DNA of 64,000 bases from Doryteuthis pealeii (Eukaryota; Mollusca; Cephalopoda; Myopsida; Loliginidae), in contig CM042181.1 of NCBI GenBank assembly GCA_023376005.1, positions 17,645,128 to 17,709,127 of the forward strand, written 5' to 3'. A program made the position numbers and the translations under genes. Positions within the stretch are counted from its first letter, which is position 1. The number at the start of each line of letters is the position of its first letter. Positions 21,387 through 31,802 of this stretch are shown in pieces. Under the pieces are notes generated by a model. It ran no database searches and had not been told where the DNA came from. It worked only from the letters and a program-made list of their open reading frames with translations.

Positions 21387-24300
21387 GTAAGTGGCATGTT
21401 TTGTTTTCCTACCCTCATGTTGATGTTCAGCTTCGAATAAAAAAAAGAAAAAAAAAAGAGAAAGATAGAAACAGAAAGGAAAAGACGATCAAAAAGTTTT
21501 TCCCCCACGGTGCAACATATCTGGTCATTTTTCAAAGTATTTTAATGGCAATCACTTCTTGAAATTAATTAAAGCGGATATATATTTATGTGTCTTTTGC
21601 TTGGTGGTTTTTATTTTGGGGGAAATTGTCTCTTTTTAGGGGTTTTCTGACCCGTGAAAATTGATGTCGGGGGAAGGACTTTTTGACTCCTTTAGATTGA
21701 AGTCGTCAACAGTTTGAACTAGATATTTTGCAGGGACAAGCTACCTCTAATATTTACAACTCGCCTCTTTCTTTTATTTGTTTATTTATTTTGTTTTCTC
21801 GTTTTAATATTTTTATTTTAACTATACAGGACGAATAAATATTATTTCTAGAAACAGACTCATATCTTTTAAAATTTTTAATATACAACTTTCAGTTATA
21901 TTTCCTCTTTCGTTACTCTTAGTAAATAAATACGCCAAGTGTTAAAATATGATTGCATATTTAAAAATCAAACAGACGAATTCTTTTTATTAAACAATTA
22001 AAAAAAATCACAGCTGTTTTGATTTATCAACATTAATAAATTGATTGCAATATTTTCTTTGTATTTAGGTTTTATTTGTATTCATTTATTCAAATTTGAG
22101 GTACCGTATTTTTTTTGTATCTATATTTTCCTGTAAGTGTAATCTATTTCCCCCATAATAAAATAATAATTATTGTTATTTAATTTATATTTGAATGAGA
22201 TAGAAAAAAGGGCGACTATTACAAATGCTGTCAAAATCATTACATAATCCGTTTTCATAATATGAGATATTTTAGTTACATCATTTCAACTTTGAAAAAA
22301 AAAAGGACATGTTACTTTAGCTGTAATTATTACTCTCAGTGTCACGGGGTATTTTAGATAAATAATTATGGTTTTTATTTTATTTTAATTTTGTTTTTAA
22401 ATAGAATTGTTAAAATGTCTATTTAAAATGAAGATAAATTAAATTAGATAATCAAGAAAAAATAAAAATTAGAATAAAATAAAAACCAAGAAAAAATTAA
22501 AATAAAATAAGATTAAAATAAAATAAACCAAGAAAAAATAAAAATAAAAATAGAATTTAAATAATAAGCCCAAAATAAAAATAAAAAGTAAAATTAAATT
22601 AAAATGAAATAAACCAAGAAAAAATGAAAATAAAATGAAATAAACAAAGAAAAAATGAAAATTAAATTAAAATAAACCAAGAGAAAATAAAATAAAAATT
22701 AAGATAAAAGAAAAAAATAAATCTATAAAAAACAATAAGTCTATTAAATAATATCATTTCATTGTTTTATTTTATTTTTAATTATAAAGACAGATCTTAA
22801 ATAAAATAAAAAAATAGTTAAAAAATTACATTTAAAGAAAAATGAGTGTTAAAATATATTTAAATTAACCCATTAAAAACAAAAACAAAACAAAAACACC
22901 CGATTTTAAAATTTTAATAAAAAGTTGAAAATATTCTCTATCTAAATAATTTTATTTTATTTTCTAAGGATTTAATAATCATTTTCTTTTATTTTGCAAA
23001 AATCAAAACATATGCGTATTGTATATATGTACATGTACACACCCCCTTTTATAAAGACCGAGTTTTATGTCATAATTAAAATATTTAAAAAAATATTTTT
23101 AGTTTAAATCTAAAAAGAAAGAAAAGGAAAGAAAAATCATAACAATATATATCTTAAATGTGAATTAAATATTTCAATTACTTTATTTATGTACTGTACT
23201 TTATTTACATTCATATTTATTTATGTTTTTATTTATTTATTCATATTTATATTCATTCATGATTGACTTTATTTATTCTGTTATTTTATTTATTTTTTGA
23301 AAATAATTACCAATATTTTAGATATCAATTAAATATTTCATTCACTTTATTTACATTCATATTTATTTATATTTGTTTATTTATTGAATAGATATGAATA
23401 AATTTAATTAATATTTGTGTATTCATAATAGACTTTATTTATTCAGTTTTTTATTTGTTTTTAAAAAAATAATTAGCAATATTCATTTTAAATATCAATT
23501 AAATATTTCAGTTTATTTTATGTATTTTATTTACTTACATTCATATTCCTTATTTTTATTTATTTATAATTGGGTCTATTAAATAGACAATATTTATTGT
23601 TATTCAGTTTTATTCAAAGAAAAAAAAAAGAAAAAGAAAAGAAAGAAAATTGCAATATTTATTTTAATTATAAATTAAGTATTTCATTTTTTAAAAAAAA
23701 ATCATGTACTTTATTTACAAATTTGACAGCATTTTATCGGAGGTCGTTAAGAAAAAAAATATAACGGTAAAATAAATAGTAGTAACTGAATGAATGATGC
23801 ATTCACCTCGGTTTATTTTATTTTTTTTGTTGCTTTTACGAAATATTAGGACAAAAAATATTTTTTTTATATTATATAGAATTATTATAAGTATAATGTT
23901 ATTTATTTTTAGTTTCACTTTGATTCATAATAATACTTACTTATTTAACCAAATCTATGGAAGCACATCGGTATCAAAATATTGTAAAAAAAAGTTGTTG
24001 TTTATTGTTGTTACTATTTATTTATTTATTAAAATTTTTCATATACGCTAAAAAAATCCAAAATAAAAAAAAATTTTAAATATTTATTTTTCAGGCAAAA
24101 AAATAATGTAAAAATATTGTCTTCTTTGTTGTTGTTGTTGTTATTATTATTATTATTTATTAATAATTATTTATTTCTAATTTTTAAAATCTTTTATTTA
24201 CGCTAAAAAAATTTCTCAAAATTTAAAAATGCATATTTCAATATTTATTTTCAGGCAAAAATAATGTAAAAAAAATTGTCTTTCTTTTATTTATTCTTTT

Positions 24301-25130
24301 TTTAAATTAAAAAAAAAAAAAATTTCGTAATATGAAACGTGGTAAAAATCGCATGTCCCTTGACCGCGTCTCGCGGTAATTTATTGTTGTAAACAAAATT
24401 TATTTTTAGCAATGCGGTGAGGAATGTGTGGTTATTATTATTATTATTTTATTTTATAAAAAGGGCATATTTATTTCATATTTTTTAAGTTGGTTCTTGG
24501 AAAGAATTTTGACAGCATTAAAAACAAAGATCTTTTTTGTTTATTGGTATAAATTTCCCCAATGCTTGCCAGCTGGTTCCGGATGAGGCGATGAAAGGAC
24601 AGTATTTAAATTTTTTTTTTTTTTTTTTTTTTTTTACGGAACCAAATACAAGTCACACACAGAAGTCGATTATTGCTCACAATAAAATAGATGTAGAATT
24701 AAAAATTAAAATGATAAATACAAGTAAAAAAATTAAATAAAAAAACAATTAAAATGATATAATAACAAAAAATTAGCATAGATATAAAATTAAAATGTTT
24801 AAAAAAAAATTTAAATGAAATGACAAAAATAAAATTTGCTTAAATAAAATAAAAAATTGAAATGATAAGTACAATAAAAAAAATAAGATAAAATACAACA
24901 AAAAATTAGCAAAAATATATATAAAATTAAAATGATAAAGATACAATAAAAGATAAGATGAAATATCAAAAAAAAAAAAAAAAAATTAGCATAAATAAAC
25001 AACTAAAAATATCAACATAAGTAAAATTAACAAAAATAAATAACAGAAAATATCAACATGATAGATAAAATAAAATATAAAAAATAAATGAATAAAAATG
25101 AGACCGGATACAACCCCTACCCCTAACATA
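21387..25130 (+). other. AT-rich, intron-like low-copy sequence
   Basis: About 3.7 kb of very AT-rich sequence with A-rich strings at 22,440-22,730 and T-rich strings at 23,160-23,560. There are short duplications near 24,080-24,280 ('caggcaaaaaaataatgtaa') and homopolymers such as T at 24,609-24,634. No repeat family or open frame beyond low-complexity translation. Likely the start of a long intron if the 21.2-kb exon is real. Confidence 0.5.
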
Positions 25131-25174
25131 CTGATAAATAAGATATCAGCATAAATAAAATAAAAAATTGAATA

Positions 25175-25178
<4 letters not shown>

Positions 25179-25246
<68 letters not shown>
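25179..25246. repeat. (AT)n microsatellite
   Basis: About 68 bp of pure AT dinucleotide directly adjoining a hammerhead element. Confidence 0.95.
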
Positions 25247-25249
<3 letters not shown>

Positions 25250-25485
25250 GAAAAAATGAGTAAAGAAAAGAAATGTAGATGGATAAAAATGAATTTTATC
25301 GATATCACTTACACATGTGTTTCGGTCTGTTTATCAAAATGTATACGGATTTACGTTATTATTATTATTAAAATAATCAGATGGAGTTGAAATGATGATG
25401 ATAATAATAATAGGAAAAATGCATAAAATGTTCTGTACACAGATTTTGCCGACCTTCATCAGAGTAATATTTTTATTTATTTATT

Positions 25486-25519
<34 letters not shown>

Positions 25520-25530
25520 GATAATATGAG
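25247..25530 (-). mobile_element. F2 hammerhead element copy a (split ribozyme), beside (TA)n tracts
   Basis: Bounded on both sides by (TA)n. Shares 'aaaagaaatgtagatggata', 'cgatatcacttacacatgtg' and 'ttcggtc...ccgaccttcatcagag' with the copy at 54,780-55,060, and more loosely with the inverted pair at 57,600-57,980. Penelope-like retroelement terminus by the ribozyme criterion. No reverse transcriptase is attached. Confidence 0.65.
25305..25467 (-). ncRNA. Split hammerhead ribozyme motif, long stem II insert
   Basis: Minus strand: stem I strand TTACT, core CTGATGA (25,462 down to 25,456), A, stem II GGTC, then about 120 nt, then GACC, core GAAA (25,323-25,320), stem III palindrome ACACATGTGT, cleavage triplet GTA, stem I strand AGTGA. 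Every conserved element of a type I hammerhead is present. Only the length of the stem II loop is abnormal. Confidence 0.6.
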
Positions 25531-25588
25531 ACCTGATGCTACCCTCCAACATTCTAAAAAATAAAATATTTAGATATTATAATATTAT

Positions 25589-25838
25589 GGCCAGGTTAGC
25601 TCAGTCGGTAGAACGTTCGGCTAGAAACCACAAGGTTCCTAGTTCGATACCGGTCCTCGCCAACTCAGCATATGAGTAGCACAGGGATCTGTGCGATAAA
25701 GGAGCTGACGGTAGGTGTGGCGCTCCACCTCAGACGCTAAAACAATCTCCTTGGTCTAGCGCAAGTGAAAAGGGGATAGACTCCCTCGCTGATTGGCTGA
25801 TACCGACTTTAGGCCGCCCCGATGATTTTACTTTTTTT
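25589..25838 (+). mobile_element. SINE B copy 1 (tRNA-derived), full length
   Basis: Head 'ggttagctcagtcggtagaa' (A box) and 'ggttcctagttcgataccgg' (B box), 75 bp long in tRNA-like spacing. The body follows with 'gtgcggtaaa', 'ctccacctcag', 'caatctccttggtctagcgc' and 'ggggatagactccctcgct'. The end is 'aggccgccccgatgatttta' and a T run. Other copies at 33,526, 36,379, 43,136 and a head-only fragment at 27,706. Confidence 0.9.
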
Positions 25839-25888
25839 TATTATAAATATAATTAATAAATGATGACATAAATAACTATGGTTCAAAG

Positions 25889-26472
25889 ATGCTGATAGGT
25901 ACGCGTCCTGTGTCTGTGACGCACAAAAATCTAAAAGGACACAGTAAAATCGTATCCATGCATCGCAGTGTTTTTCTTTTTTCTTCCATCACCATTTCAA
26001 GGTAACTGTAAATACATTTCAATAGTTTCATAGAAATGAATGACACAGGATAGGTTACAATGTAGGAGTTAGATAGCTTTAGTTGGGACCCAGTGTTTTT
26101 CTTTTTTATTCTCTCACCATTTCAAGTTAACTGTAAATACATTTCGATAGTTTCTTAGAAATGAATTACACAGGATAGGTTACAAGGTAGGAGTTAGATA
26201 GCTTTAGTTGGGACCCAGTGTTTTTCTTTTTTTCTTTTCTCACCATTTCAAGCTAACTGTAAATACATTTCAATAGTTTCTTAGAAATGAATGACACAGG
26301 ATAGGTTACAAGGTAGGGGTTAAACAGCTTTAGTTGTTTCCCCAGATCATGAATAAAAAACCCTACAATTTATTAAGAAACTTTAGTTGGGACCCATAAA
26401 TTTTCCTTGGGACTCGTTCAAAGCAAATATGTGAGTCCCAGTGATGCACTAAATCAAAAAGCTATCAGCATC
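25889..26472 (+). mobile_element. Z element copy 1: TIR element with an internal segment in three copies
   Basis: Ends are GATGCTGATAG at 25,889 and CTATCAGCATC near 26,470, an 11-bp terminal inverted repeat. The internal block from 'gtttttcttttt' to 'gctttagttgggacccagt' is repeated about three times (starting near 25,970, 26,093 and 26,218; period about 125 bp). The related element at 37,028-37,365 has this block once. No coding capacity. No clear target duplication. Confidence 0.7.
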
Positions 26473-26529
26473 ACTAATTGTTAGATTTCTAGAGTTCTGA
26501 CATTTCACTAAATAGATAAAATTCCAGGA

Positions 26530-27670
26530 GTTTTGTTTTACGGCATATCAACCTCAGTGGGTCATTTAATGCTGATAAATTTTTGAAAGAAATTCATTCA
26601 TAATGGATATACAATTTTTTTTTTTTATAAATACATTTTTCTTGTTAACCCATAGATGGGACCCTAACAGGTACTACTACTCTGGGTCAGAGTGGACCAG
26701 GGAGCAATAGGGATGAAGGGGTGCTCCACATTCCCCAAACCTCCAGAACTGGAACCTCACCATCAGATAGAGTTTAACGTCATTACCAGGACATGTAGAA
26801 CCTCAGCAACTGCCTTCTAGCACCCATATGATAAAAAGGGGTTGGGGCTTGCCATAAGGGCAATAGGGTTGGGGCAATCATATAGGTGCTAGGGCTTGAC
26901 GTGACCAGCCGATTGATCGGAGGGGGCCTCTCCGACTGCCCGTCTAGCTTAAATAAGGGTCTAAGTGGAGTGTTGCAGGTCATGGCCTGCTCATCCACCA
27001 AGACTCCGTCCTTAAGCATCATGGGTCACCACCCATGGCTAACAGGTGGCCCCATTTGGGAGAGTCTTAGGCTGAACTTTGACCAAGGTGTCAAAATTAG
27101 GGTGACCCAGAAAAAACCGAACCCAAATTATTTATTTTCCCATTAAACTAACCTTAAACCCTCTTAGTTAAAATTTTGTTTTATTACAAAATTTGTGGGT
27201 TCTGTTTTTTCTGGGTCATCGGTATACAGGGTGACCCAGAAAAAACAGAACCCACAAATTTTGTAATAAAACTGTTAATTTTAACTATAGGGGTCTAGGG
27301 TTAGGGTTTGTGGTTAGAGTTAGGTTTAGGGTTATGATTAGGGTTCGGGTTTAGAGTTAGTTTAATGGGAAAATGAATAAATAATTTGGGTTCTGTTTTT
27401 TCTGGGTCACCGATATACAGGGTGACCCAGAAAAAACAACCCAAATTTTTTATTCATTTTCCCATTAAACTAACCCTAAACCCTAACCTTAAACCCCAAC
27501 CCTAACCCTAACCCTAGAACCCCATAGTTAAAATTAAGTTTTATTACAAAATTTGTTGGTTCTGTTTTTTCTGGGTCACCCTAATTTTGACACTTTTGTG
27601 CAAGTTCAGCTGAGTCTTACCCCTCTGCAGAGGTGCAGTCGGTGTATTCTAACGCCCCCACTGACAGGGC
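26530..27670 (-). mobile_element. M element copy 4, interrupted by a composite TIR element
   Basis: Minus-sense M from the tail at 26,530 to the head 'gccctgtcagt' at about 27,670, with flanks ATTCCAGGA and AATCCAGGA as an imperfect target duplication. A 542-bp insertion at 27,070-27,611 with its own 8-bp duplication splits M in 'gggagagtctta'. Removing the insertion restores an ordinary M. Carries the recurrent M open frame (26,783-27,022). Confidence 0.85.
27062..27619. mobile_element. Composite hAT-like TIR element of three palindromic units, inside M copy 4
   Basis: Target duplication GAGTCTTA at 27,062-27,069 and 27,612-27,619 (8 bp, as made by hAT-superfamily transposases). Outer inverted ends are GGCTGAACTTTGACC and the complement of GTGCAAGTTCAGCT, continuing into 'gtgtcaaaattagggtgac'. 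Inside, three units are each bounded by GGTGACCCAGAAAAAAC and its complement, alternating in orientation, with 'ggtatacaggg' junctions. Units 2 and 3 hold degenerate TTAGGG/CCCTAA runs. No coding capacity. Non-autonomous. Confidence 0.75.
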
Positions 27671-27705
27671 AATCCAGGAATTTAAAGATAACTAAAGATT
27701 GTTTC

Positions 27706-27772
27706 TGGGCCAGTTTAACTCGGCTGATAGAGTGTCGGCCTAGAAACCACAAGGTTCCTCGTTCGATACATA
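27706..27772 (+). mobile_element. SINE B fragment (tRNA-like head only)
   Basis: 'gtttaactcggctgatagag' and 'gaaaccacaaggttcctcg' with 'ttcgatac' match the SINE B head. The body is replaced by unrelated sequence after 27,770. Confidence 0.65.
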
Positions 27773-27799
27773 TATATGAACGTGGAAGAGTTAAATTGA

Positions 27800-28004
27800 G
27801 AAGTGGGTCGCCTTGTTAGTGGGGCTTAGAATACTGACTGTACCCCCTGCAGAAGGGTATGATCAACCCCCACCCCAGAAAAAAATGTGTGTCCTGGGTA
27901 TGACACTAAACTGCACCTGATGGTGAGGCTCATGTTCTGAGGAGTGTGGATTAGGATCTTCAATTTCCGAACTAGTTTATAAGGTAAAATTACCGTATTT
28001 GACA
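27800..28004 (+). mobile_element. Diverged M-like fragment
   Basis: Contains 'gactgtaccccctgcagaag', 'ggtatgacactaaactgcacc' and 'tgatggtgaggctc', parallel to M head and centre blocks but strongly diverged. No tail. Confidence 0.4.
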
Positions 28005-28308
28005 GCATATAAGACGCACACCCATTTCAACAGATCAGATTCAGGGAAAAAAGTTTTTAGTGTATTTAAGCATATATTGTTGAAAACAGTCTAGTTGTGC
28101 ATTACACAAGCAGAAACATAGCTGTATAAAAGCAATTTGGCAGTACAGGCAAGCAATAAGCATTTCATCAGATCAGATTCAGGAAAAAAAGTTTTTAGTG
28201 TATTTAAGCATATATTGTTGAAAACAGTCTAGTTGTGCATTACACAAGCAGAAACATAGCTGTATAAAAGCAATTTGGCAGTACAGGCAAGCAATAAGCA
28301 TACACAAG
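28005..28308 (+). repeat. W repeat, two tandem copies of about 148 bp
   Basis: 'gatcagattcagg', 'aaagtttttagtgtatttaa', 'gcatatattgttgaaaacag' and 'tctagttgtgcattacacaa' occur from 28,028 and again from 28,172. The first copy is preceded by 'ccgtatttgacagcatataa' and 'gacgcac', a terminal motif also seen at 28,790 and, inverted, at 50,790-50,815. Short and non-coding; MITE-like. Confidence 0.75.
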
Positions 28309-28327
28309 ACATCTCAATAGCAGGAAA

Positions 28328-28477
28328 TCATAATAATAATAATAATAATAAAATTAATAATAATAATAATGATAATAAAATTAATAATAATAATAATATA
28401 ATAATAATAATAATAATAATAAAATTAATAATAATAATAATAATAATAATTAATAATAATAATAATAATAATAAAAT

Positions 28478-28553
<76 letters not shown>

Positions 28554-28609
28554 TTAATAATAATAATAATAAAATAATAATAATAATAATAAAATAATAA
28601 TATAATAAA

Positions 28610-28652
<43 letters not shown>

Positions 28653-28785
28653 TTAATAATAATAAAAATAATAATAATAAATAATAAAATAATAATAATA
28701 ATAATAAATAAAATTAATAATAATAATAATAATATAATAATAATAATAATAATAATAATAAAATTAATAATAATAATAATGATAG
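28328..28785. repeat. (AAT)n microsatellite, about 455 bp
   Basis: Long AAT trinucleotide tract with variant AAAT units. Open frames of 100 and 163 codons in this block are poly-Asn/Ile translations of it. It separates two W repeat copies, so the expansion lies inside a W element. Confidence 0.95.
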
Positions 28786-28955
28786 TAGTATTTGACGGCA
28801 TATAAGATGCACATCCCATTTCAGCAGGTCAGATTCAGGAAAAAAAAGTTTTTAGTGTATTTAAACATATATTGTTGAAAACAGTCTAGTTGTGCATCAC
28901 ACAAGCAGAAACATAGCTGTATAAAAGCAATTTGGCAGTACAGGCAAACAATAAC
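28786..28955 (+). repeat. W repeat copy 3
   Basis: Begins 'agtatttgacggcatataag' with 'atgcacatcccatttcagca' and then follows the W block through 'gcaatttggcagtacaggca'. Same polarity as the copies on the other side of the (AAT)n tract. Confidence 0.75.
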
Positions 28956-29728
28956 TCCATGATTGTTTTGTTATGTTTGTTTTTGATTTATGTATATGGT
29001 TTTGGGGTCATCAGGAGAGAATGTGCACAGTTTTGGGGCCTTCCTCTCAATGGTTTTATTTGCTCACCGGTCCCCCTCACTGATGTGAGGCCCCTCAAAA
29101 GATATCCAGTGTATCGTACAATCAAATATACAAATAAATAAGGGCAAAAAGATATTTTTAAATATGTTATGGAAATGTTGCGTGAATCACGTTATCTTAG
29201 ATATTATGTTATATTATTCATATTATATTATGTTGTATCGGATACTGGATGCTGCGCAGAGGACCTCCCGGGCACAATTAGTGATAGAGAAGGTTTGCAA
29301 GAGATTGTCATGGATATCCGTACAAATTTAGCAACATGATGGATGATATTATGTTGTAAATTTTATAAATATTATAAAGTGTTGGCATTAAATAACCCAC
29401 CAAGGTTGATATGTCATTAAACCAAATGAGAATATTTTTTTTTTCTTCCACCCTGTCTACCTGGATTGTCTCTAACAAAAGACCAATTGCTACTTTTTTT
29501 TTTTTTTTTTTTTAAATACGCAGAATGTGTCATCACCTTTTTGAATGTAAATTACTGACCTAACAGCAGGTGAGGGTGAAATCTCTTTAAGATTGACATG
29601 GTTTACAAAAAAAATAAAAATAAATAAAAGTTTTTTTTTTTTCAGCTCTGAACAAAAGAAAAAATCTCTAATCTACAAACAGCATTTTCTGTGTAGTTTC
29701 TGTGTCTGATCGATGTTTATTTTAAATA
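28956..29728. other. Low-copy interval with a hairpin-tail fragment
   Basis: No coding signal. A stand-alone tail unit in plus sense ('ggcattaaataacccaccaa' with 'ggttgatatgtcattaaacc') lies at 29,384-29,424. T runs at 29,430 and 29,495-29,515. Otherwise AT-rich with nothing I recognise. Confidence 0.4.
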
Positions 29729-29984
29729 CTAGTCACAAAATCCACCCTCCGGTGTAAGAATTAATTTTTGAAAAACATTGCCCGAGGGACTGGGACTTGA
29801 AAATTCAATGTCAAAGGGTTTGTATCATAAGTAAAATCATCAAATTTATTAAAGGAGTAAAAAAAAATAAAACAATTTGAAATAAAAACTTAGTCCTGTC
29901 CCCCTCAAATAAAATGTTGCGTGCATCTTTTAATTCTTAATCAAACAATTATTTTGAATGTTTGAGATGAGGCTTGAAGATTAG

Positions 29985-30185
29985 TATTATCTGCGTTATT
30001 CGGACTATTGTCCCCATCTTCATTGTTATTTGTACAACGTTTCGGCCGATATGCCCTCCGGCCTTCTTCAGGTATTTCTTGTCGGACTTGGGAACCTTCT
30101 TTTCGAACTCGGGAGCTTTCTTATCTTAACGTTGTACAAATAACAATGAAGATAGTCCGAATAATGCAGATAATACTAATTATTT
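29985..30185. mobile_element. F1 hammerhead element copy 2, inverted pair
   Basis: 'attatctgcgttattcggac' and 'tattgtccccatcttcattg' on the left are matched by the inverted 'caatgaagatagtccgaata' and 'atgcagataatacta' on the right. The left arm (minus strand) carries the hammerhead core. Inverted-pair structure as in the other hammerhead elements here. Confidence 0.75.
30032..30075 (-). ncRNA. Hammerhead ribozyme motif, F1 family, intact core
   Basis: Minus strand: TAC, CTGAAGA (CUGANGA), A, stem II GGCCG/CGGCC with a 10-nt loop 'gagggcatat', GAAA, minimal palindromic stem III ACGT, cleavage triplet GTT, stem I strand GTA. Very short palindromic stem III is characteristic of retroelement hammerheads thought to act as dimers. 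Best-preserved F1 copy. Confidence 0.7.
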
Positions 30186-30399
30186 TGAATATTTTCCACA
30201 AAATCGTAGGTATTTATTTGTAAACTTTTTAGTTAACTTCTTGTTACTGAAAAAAAAGGACAAGTAAAAAAAAAAACAATTTTAAAAATTGCTTACTCAA
30301 ATTTTGGGTGTATGTAACACAAGAATATTGTGACGTAAGATGTGACAAAGTTTTAGTTACAGACAGAAATACACACAATCTCCATTATTAATAGGGATA

Positions 30400-30557
30400 A
30401 AATAAAATGATAGAAATGTAATATCAGACATGCAAACTAAGATCATCTTCAGGACATAGCGTTTTTAAGTTCTTTTCAATGTTTTTTAGTGTGAAACCTT
30501 TTTCTTTTATGGTATCTAATGATGTTCAGAGTATGTAGTCTAGGCATATTATAAATA
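30400..30557 (-). pseudogene. LINE reverse transcriptase fragment, downstream part
   Basis: Minus-strand translation includes FIICLDYIL, a stop, then TSLDTIKEKGFTLK, the segment that follows the GVLQGDTLSP motif in many animal LINE reverse transcriptases. It continues the fragment at 31,199-31,340 once the Helitron at 30,558-31,198 is taken out. An in-frame stop and degenerate distal sequence show it is dead. Confidence 0.6.
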
Positions 30558-31198
30558 CTAGCAAATATATGCACCCTCCGGGTGCAAGTATTTAAGTTTT
30601 GATATAATAAAATATCATATCAAATTAGAAAGGCTAATGAAACTGACTAAGAATGCAGATAAAAAGATCTGCAACAGAGGGGGTATAATCGAAAAATAGA
30701 ACAACTTTGAAACTAACTATTCCATTATTTTCCATTACTCCCCTCTTTCATTGGTAAATTTTCCTAATTTAACTATTTAGTTAAAATAGGAAGTAAAGGA
30801 TAATATTACAGTTATTTCTTCTTGTAAATAAATTTCTTTTAAGATTTATCCACGAGATTTTTGTTTATATTTTTTAAGATAAAACCAAACAATTAGAAAT
30901 CCATAATACCAAGCACATATTTATTAAAATAAAATTTTAAATATCAATATGCAAATTAGCCTTCTCGTTCAAACTGTAAACCGCTATTTTGTTGTATATA
31001 TAAATACAATTGCATGTTATTGGTATGTAGATATGGTCAACAGTATTAATAATGTAAAACAATTTTTATTAATAACTGAAGGTTTAAAAGAATGAAATCA
31101 TGGAGAATTTGACGTAAATAATTAAAGGAATTGTGACTTGAGTAGTAATATAGTTTCGGCTTCAGACAAAAATGCAGTCTATCTCCATTATATATAGA
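30558..31198 (-). mobile_element. Non-autonomous Helitron copy 2, nested in a LINE
   Basis: CTAG at 30,558-30,561 preceded by A, hairpin GCACCCTCCGGGTGC, 3' side ending GA|T at 31,197-31,198. Minus-sense, 641 bp. The interruption lies between the GDTLSP and FIICLD coding blocks of a LINE, which fixes the insertion as younger than that LINE. Confidence 0.9.
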
Positions 31199-31345
31199 TA
31201 TATATGGTGATAATGTATCTCCTTGTAGGACTCCAGCGGCTATGTCAGAGAAATCTGTATCACCATTGTTTTTGTATATTTGTAGAGCATCATTATAGCG
31301 GTAACCATTTCTTTGTGGGAGGCTGTATGCTAGTATGAGCGTATT
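31199..31345 (-). pseudogene. LINE reverse transcriptase fragment with GVLQGDTLSP motif
   Basis: Minus-strand translation gives RNGYRYNDALQIYKNNGD and AAGVLQGDTLSP, a canonical RT block (domain 4 region 'QGdxLSP'). It lies between upstream RT sequence at 31,803-32,400 and the FIICLD block at 30,400-30,557, in the order expected for one element on the minus strand. Confidence 0.7.
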
Positions 31346-31348
31346 GTG

Positions 31349-31440
31349 TTTAGGAGGCGCGTGATGTAATAGTTACCGTCGTAGCAAATGGACACGGTGA
31401 AATGAGTTCAAATTCTGGACGAGCTTTTTACAGGCCCGAA
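31349..31440 (+). mobile_element. SINE A relic
   Basis: 'ggaggcgcgtgatgtaatag' with 'ttaccgtcgtagcaaatgga' and 'gagttcaaattctggacga' follow the SINE A head with substitutions, including the B-box region. The body is lost. It interrupts the LINE between its RT blocks. Confidence 0.6.
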
Positions 31441-31802
31441 TGTAAATATTATTGTAGGGAGATGTACATAATTGTCTTCCATTGGATTGTAGCCATGGCC
31501 TCTCACATCACGTGTTCATTGGTAACGTGATAATTCAGCCCCTTCAAACTTTTTCTTTTGTCCCCTTTATTCGAAAGGACAACACCTATCTGTTTTCGCT
31601 CCTCGCTCGTTGAGTGAGATGGACATATTTCTCAACTCTGTTCGCAAAACAAAATAGAGACAATTAGTCTCCAACTTCGACATAGCATTTATTGCACATC
31701 GTCATGAAAACCCTGGAAGACACCCTAAGTCTTTTATAATTAATACTGTTATTTGTTCATGGAACATATTGAACAATTATTTTGTTTGTCACATGTATTC
31801 TA
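31441..31802. other. Interval with no recognisable gene
   Basis: Sits inside the decayed LINE between RT blocks; no RT similarity seen in any frame. Might be another insertion. Confidence 0.35.

Larger units (their letters stand above)
29729..30397 (-). mobile_element. Diverged Helitron with a nested F1 hammerhead element
   Basis: Begins with CTAG at 29,729 preceded by A, followed by a decayed hairpin ('ccaccctccggtg'). Ends with 'agttacagacagaaatacac', 'acaatctccattatta' and GA|T at 30,396-30,397. These are the two ends of the 640-bp Helitron family but with many substitutions, so it is an older copy. An F1 element occupies about 29,985-30,180. Confidence 0.6.

Noticed and set aside
20668..27510. 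CCCTAA/TTAGGG tracts as evidence of a telomere
   Set aside because: They are short, degenerate and internal. Those at 27.3-27.5 kb lie inside a mobile element.
28275..28819. Open frames of 100 and 163 codons rich in Asn or Ile
   Set aside because: Translations of the (AAT)n microsatellite.
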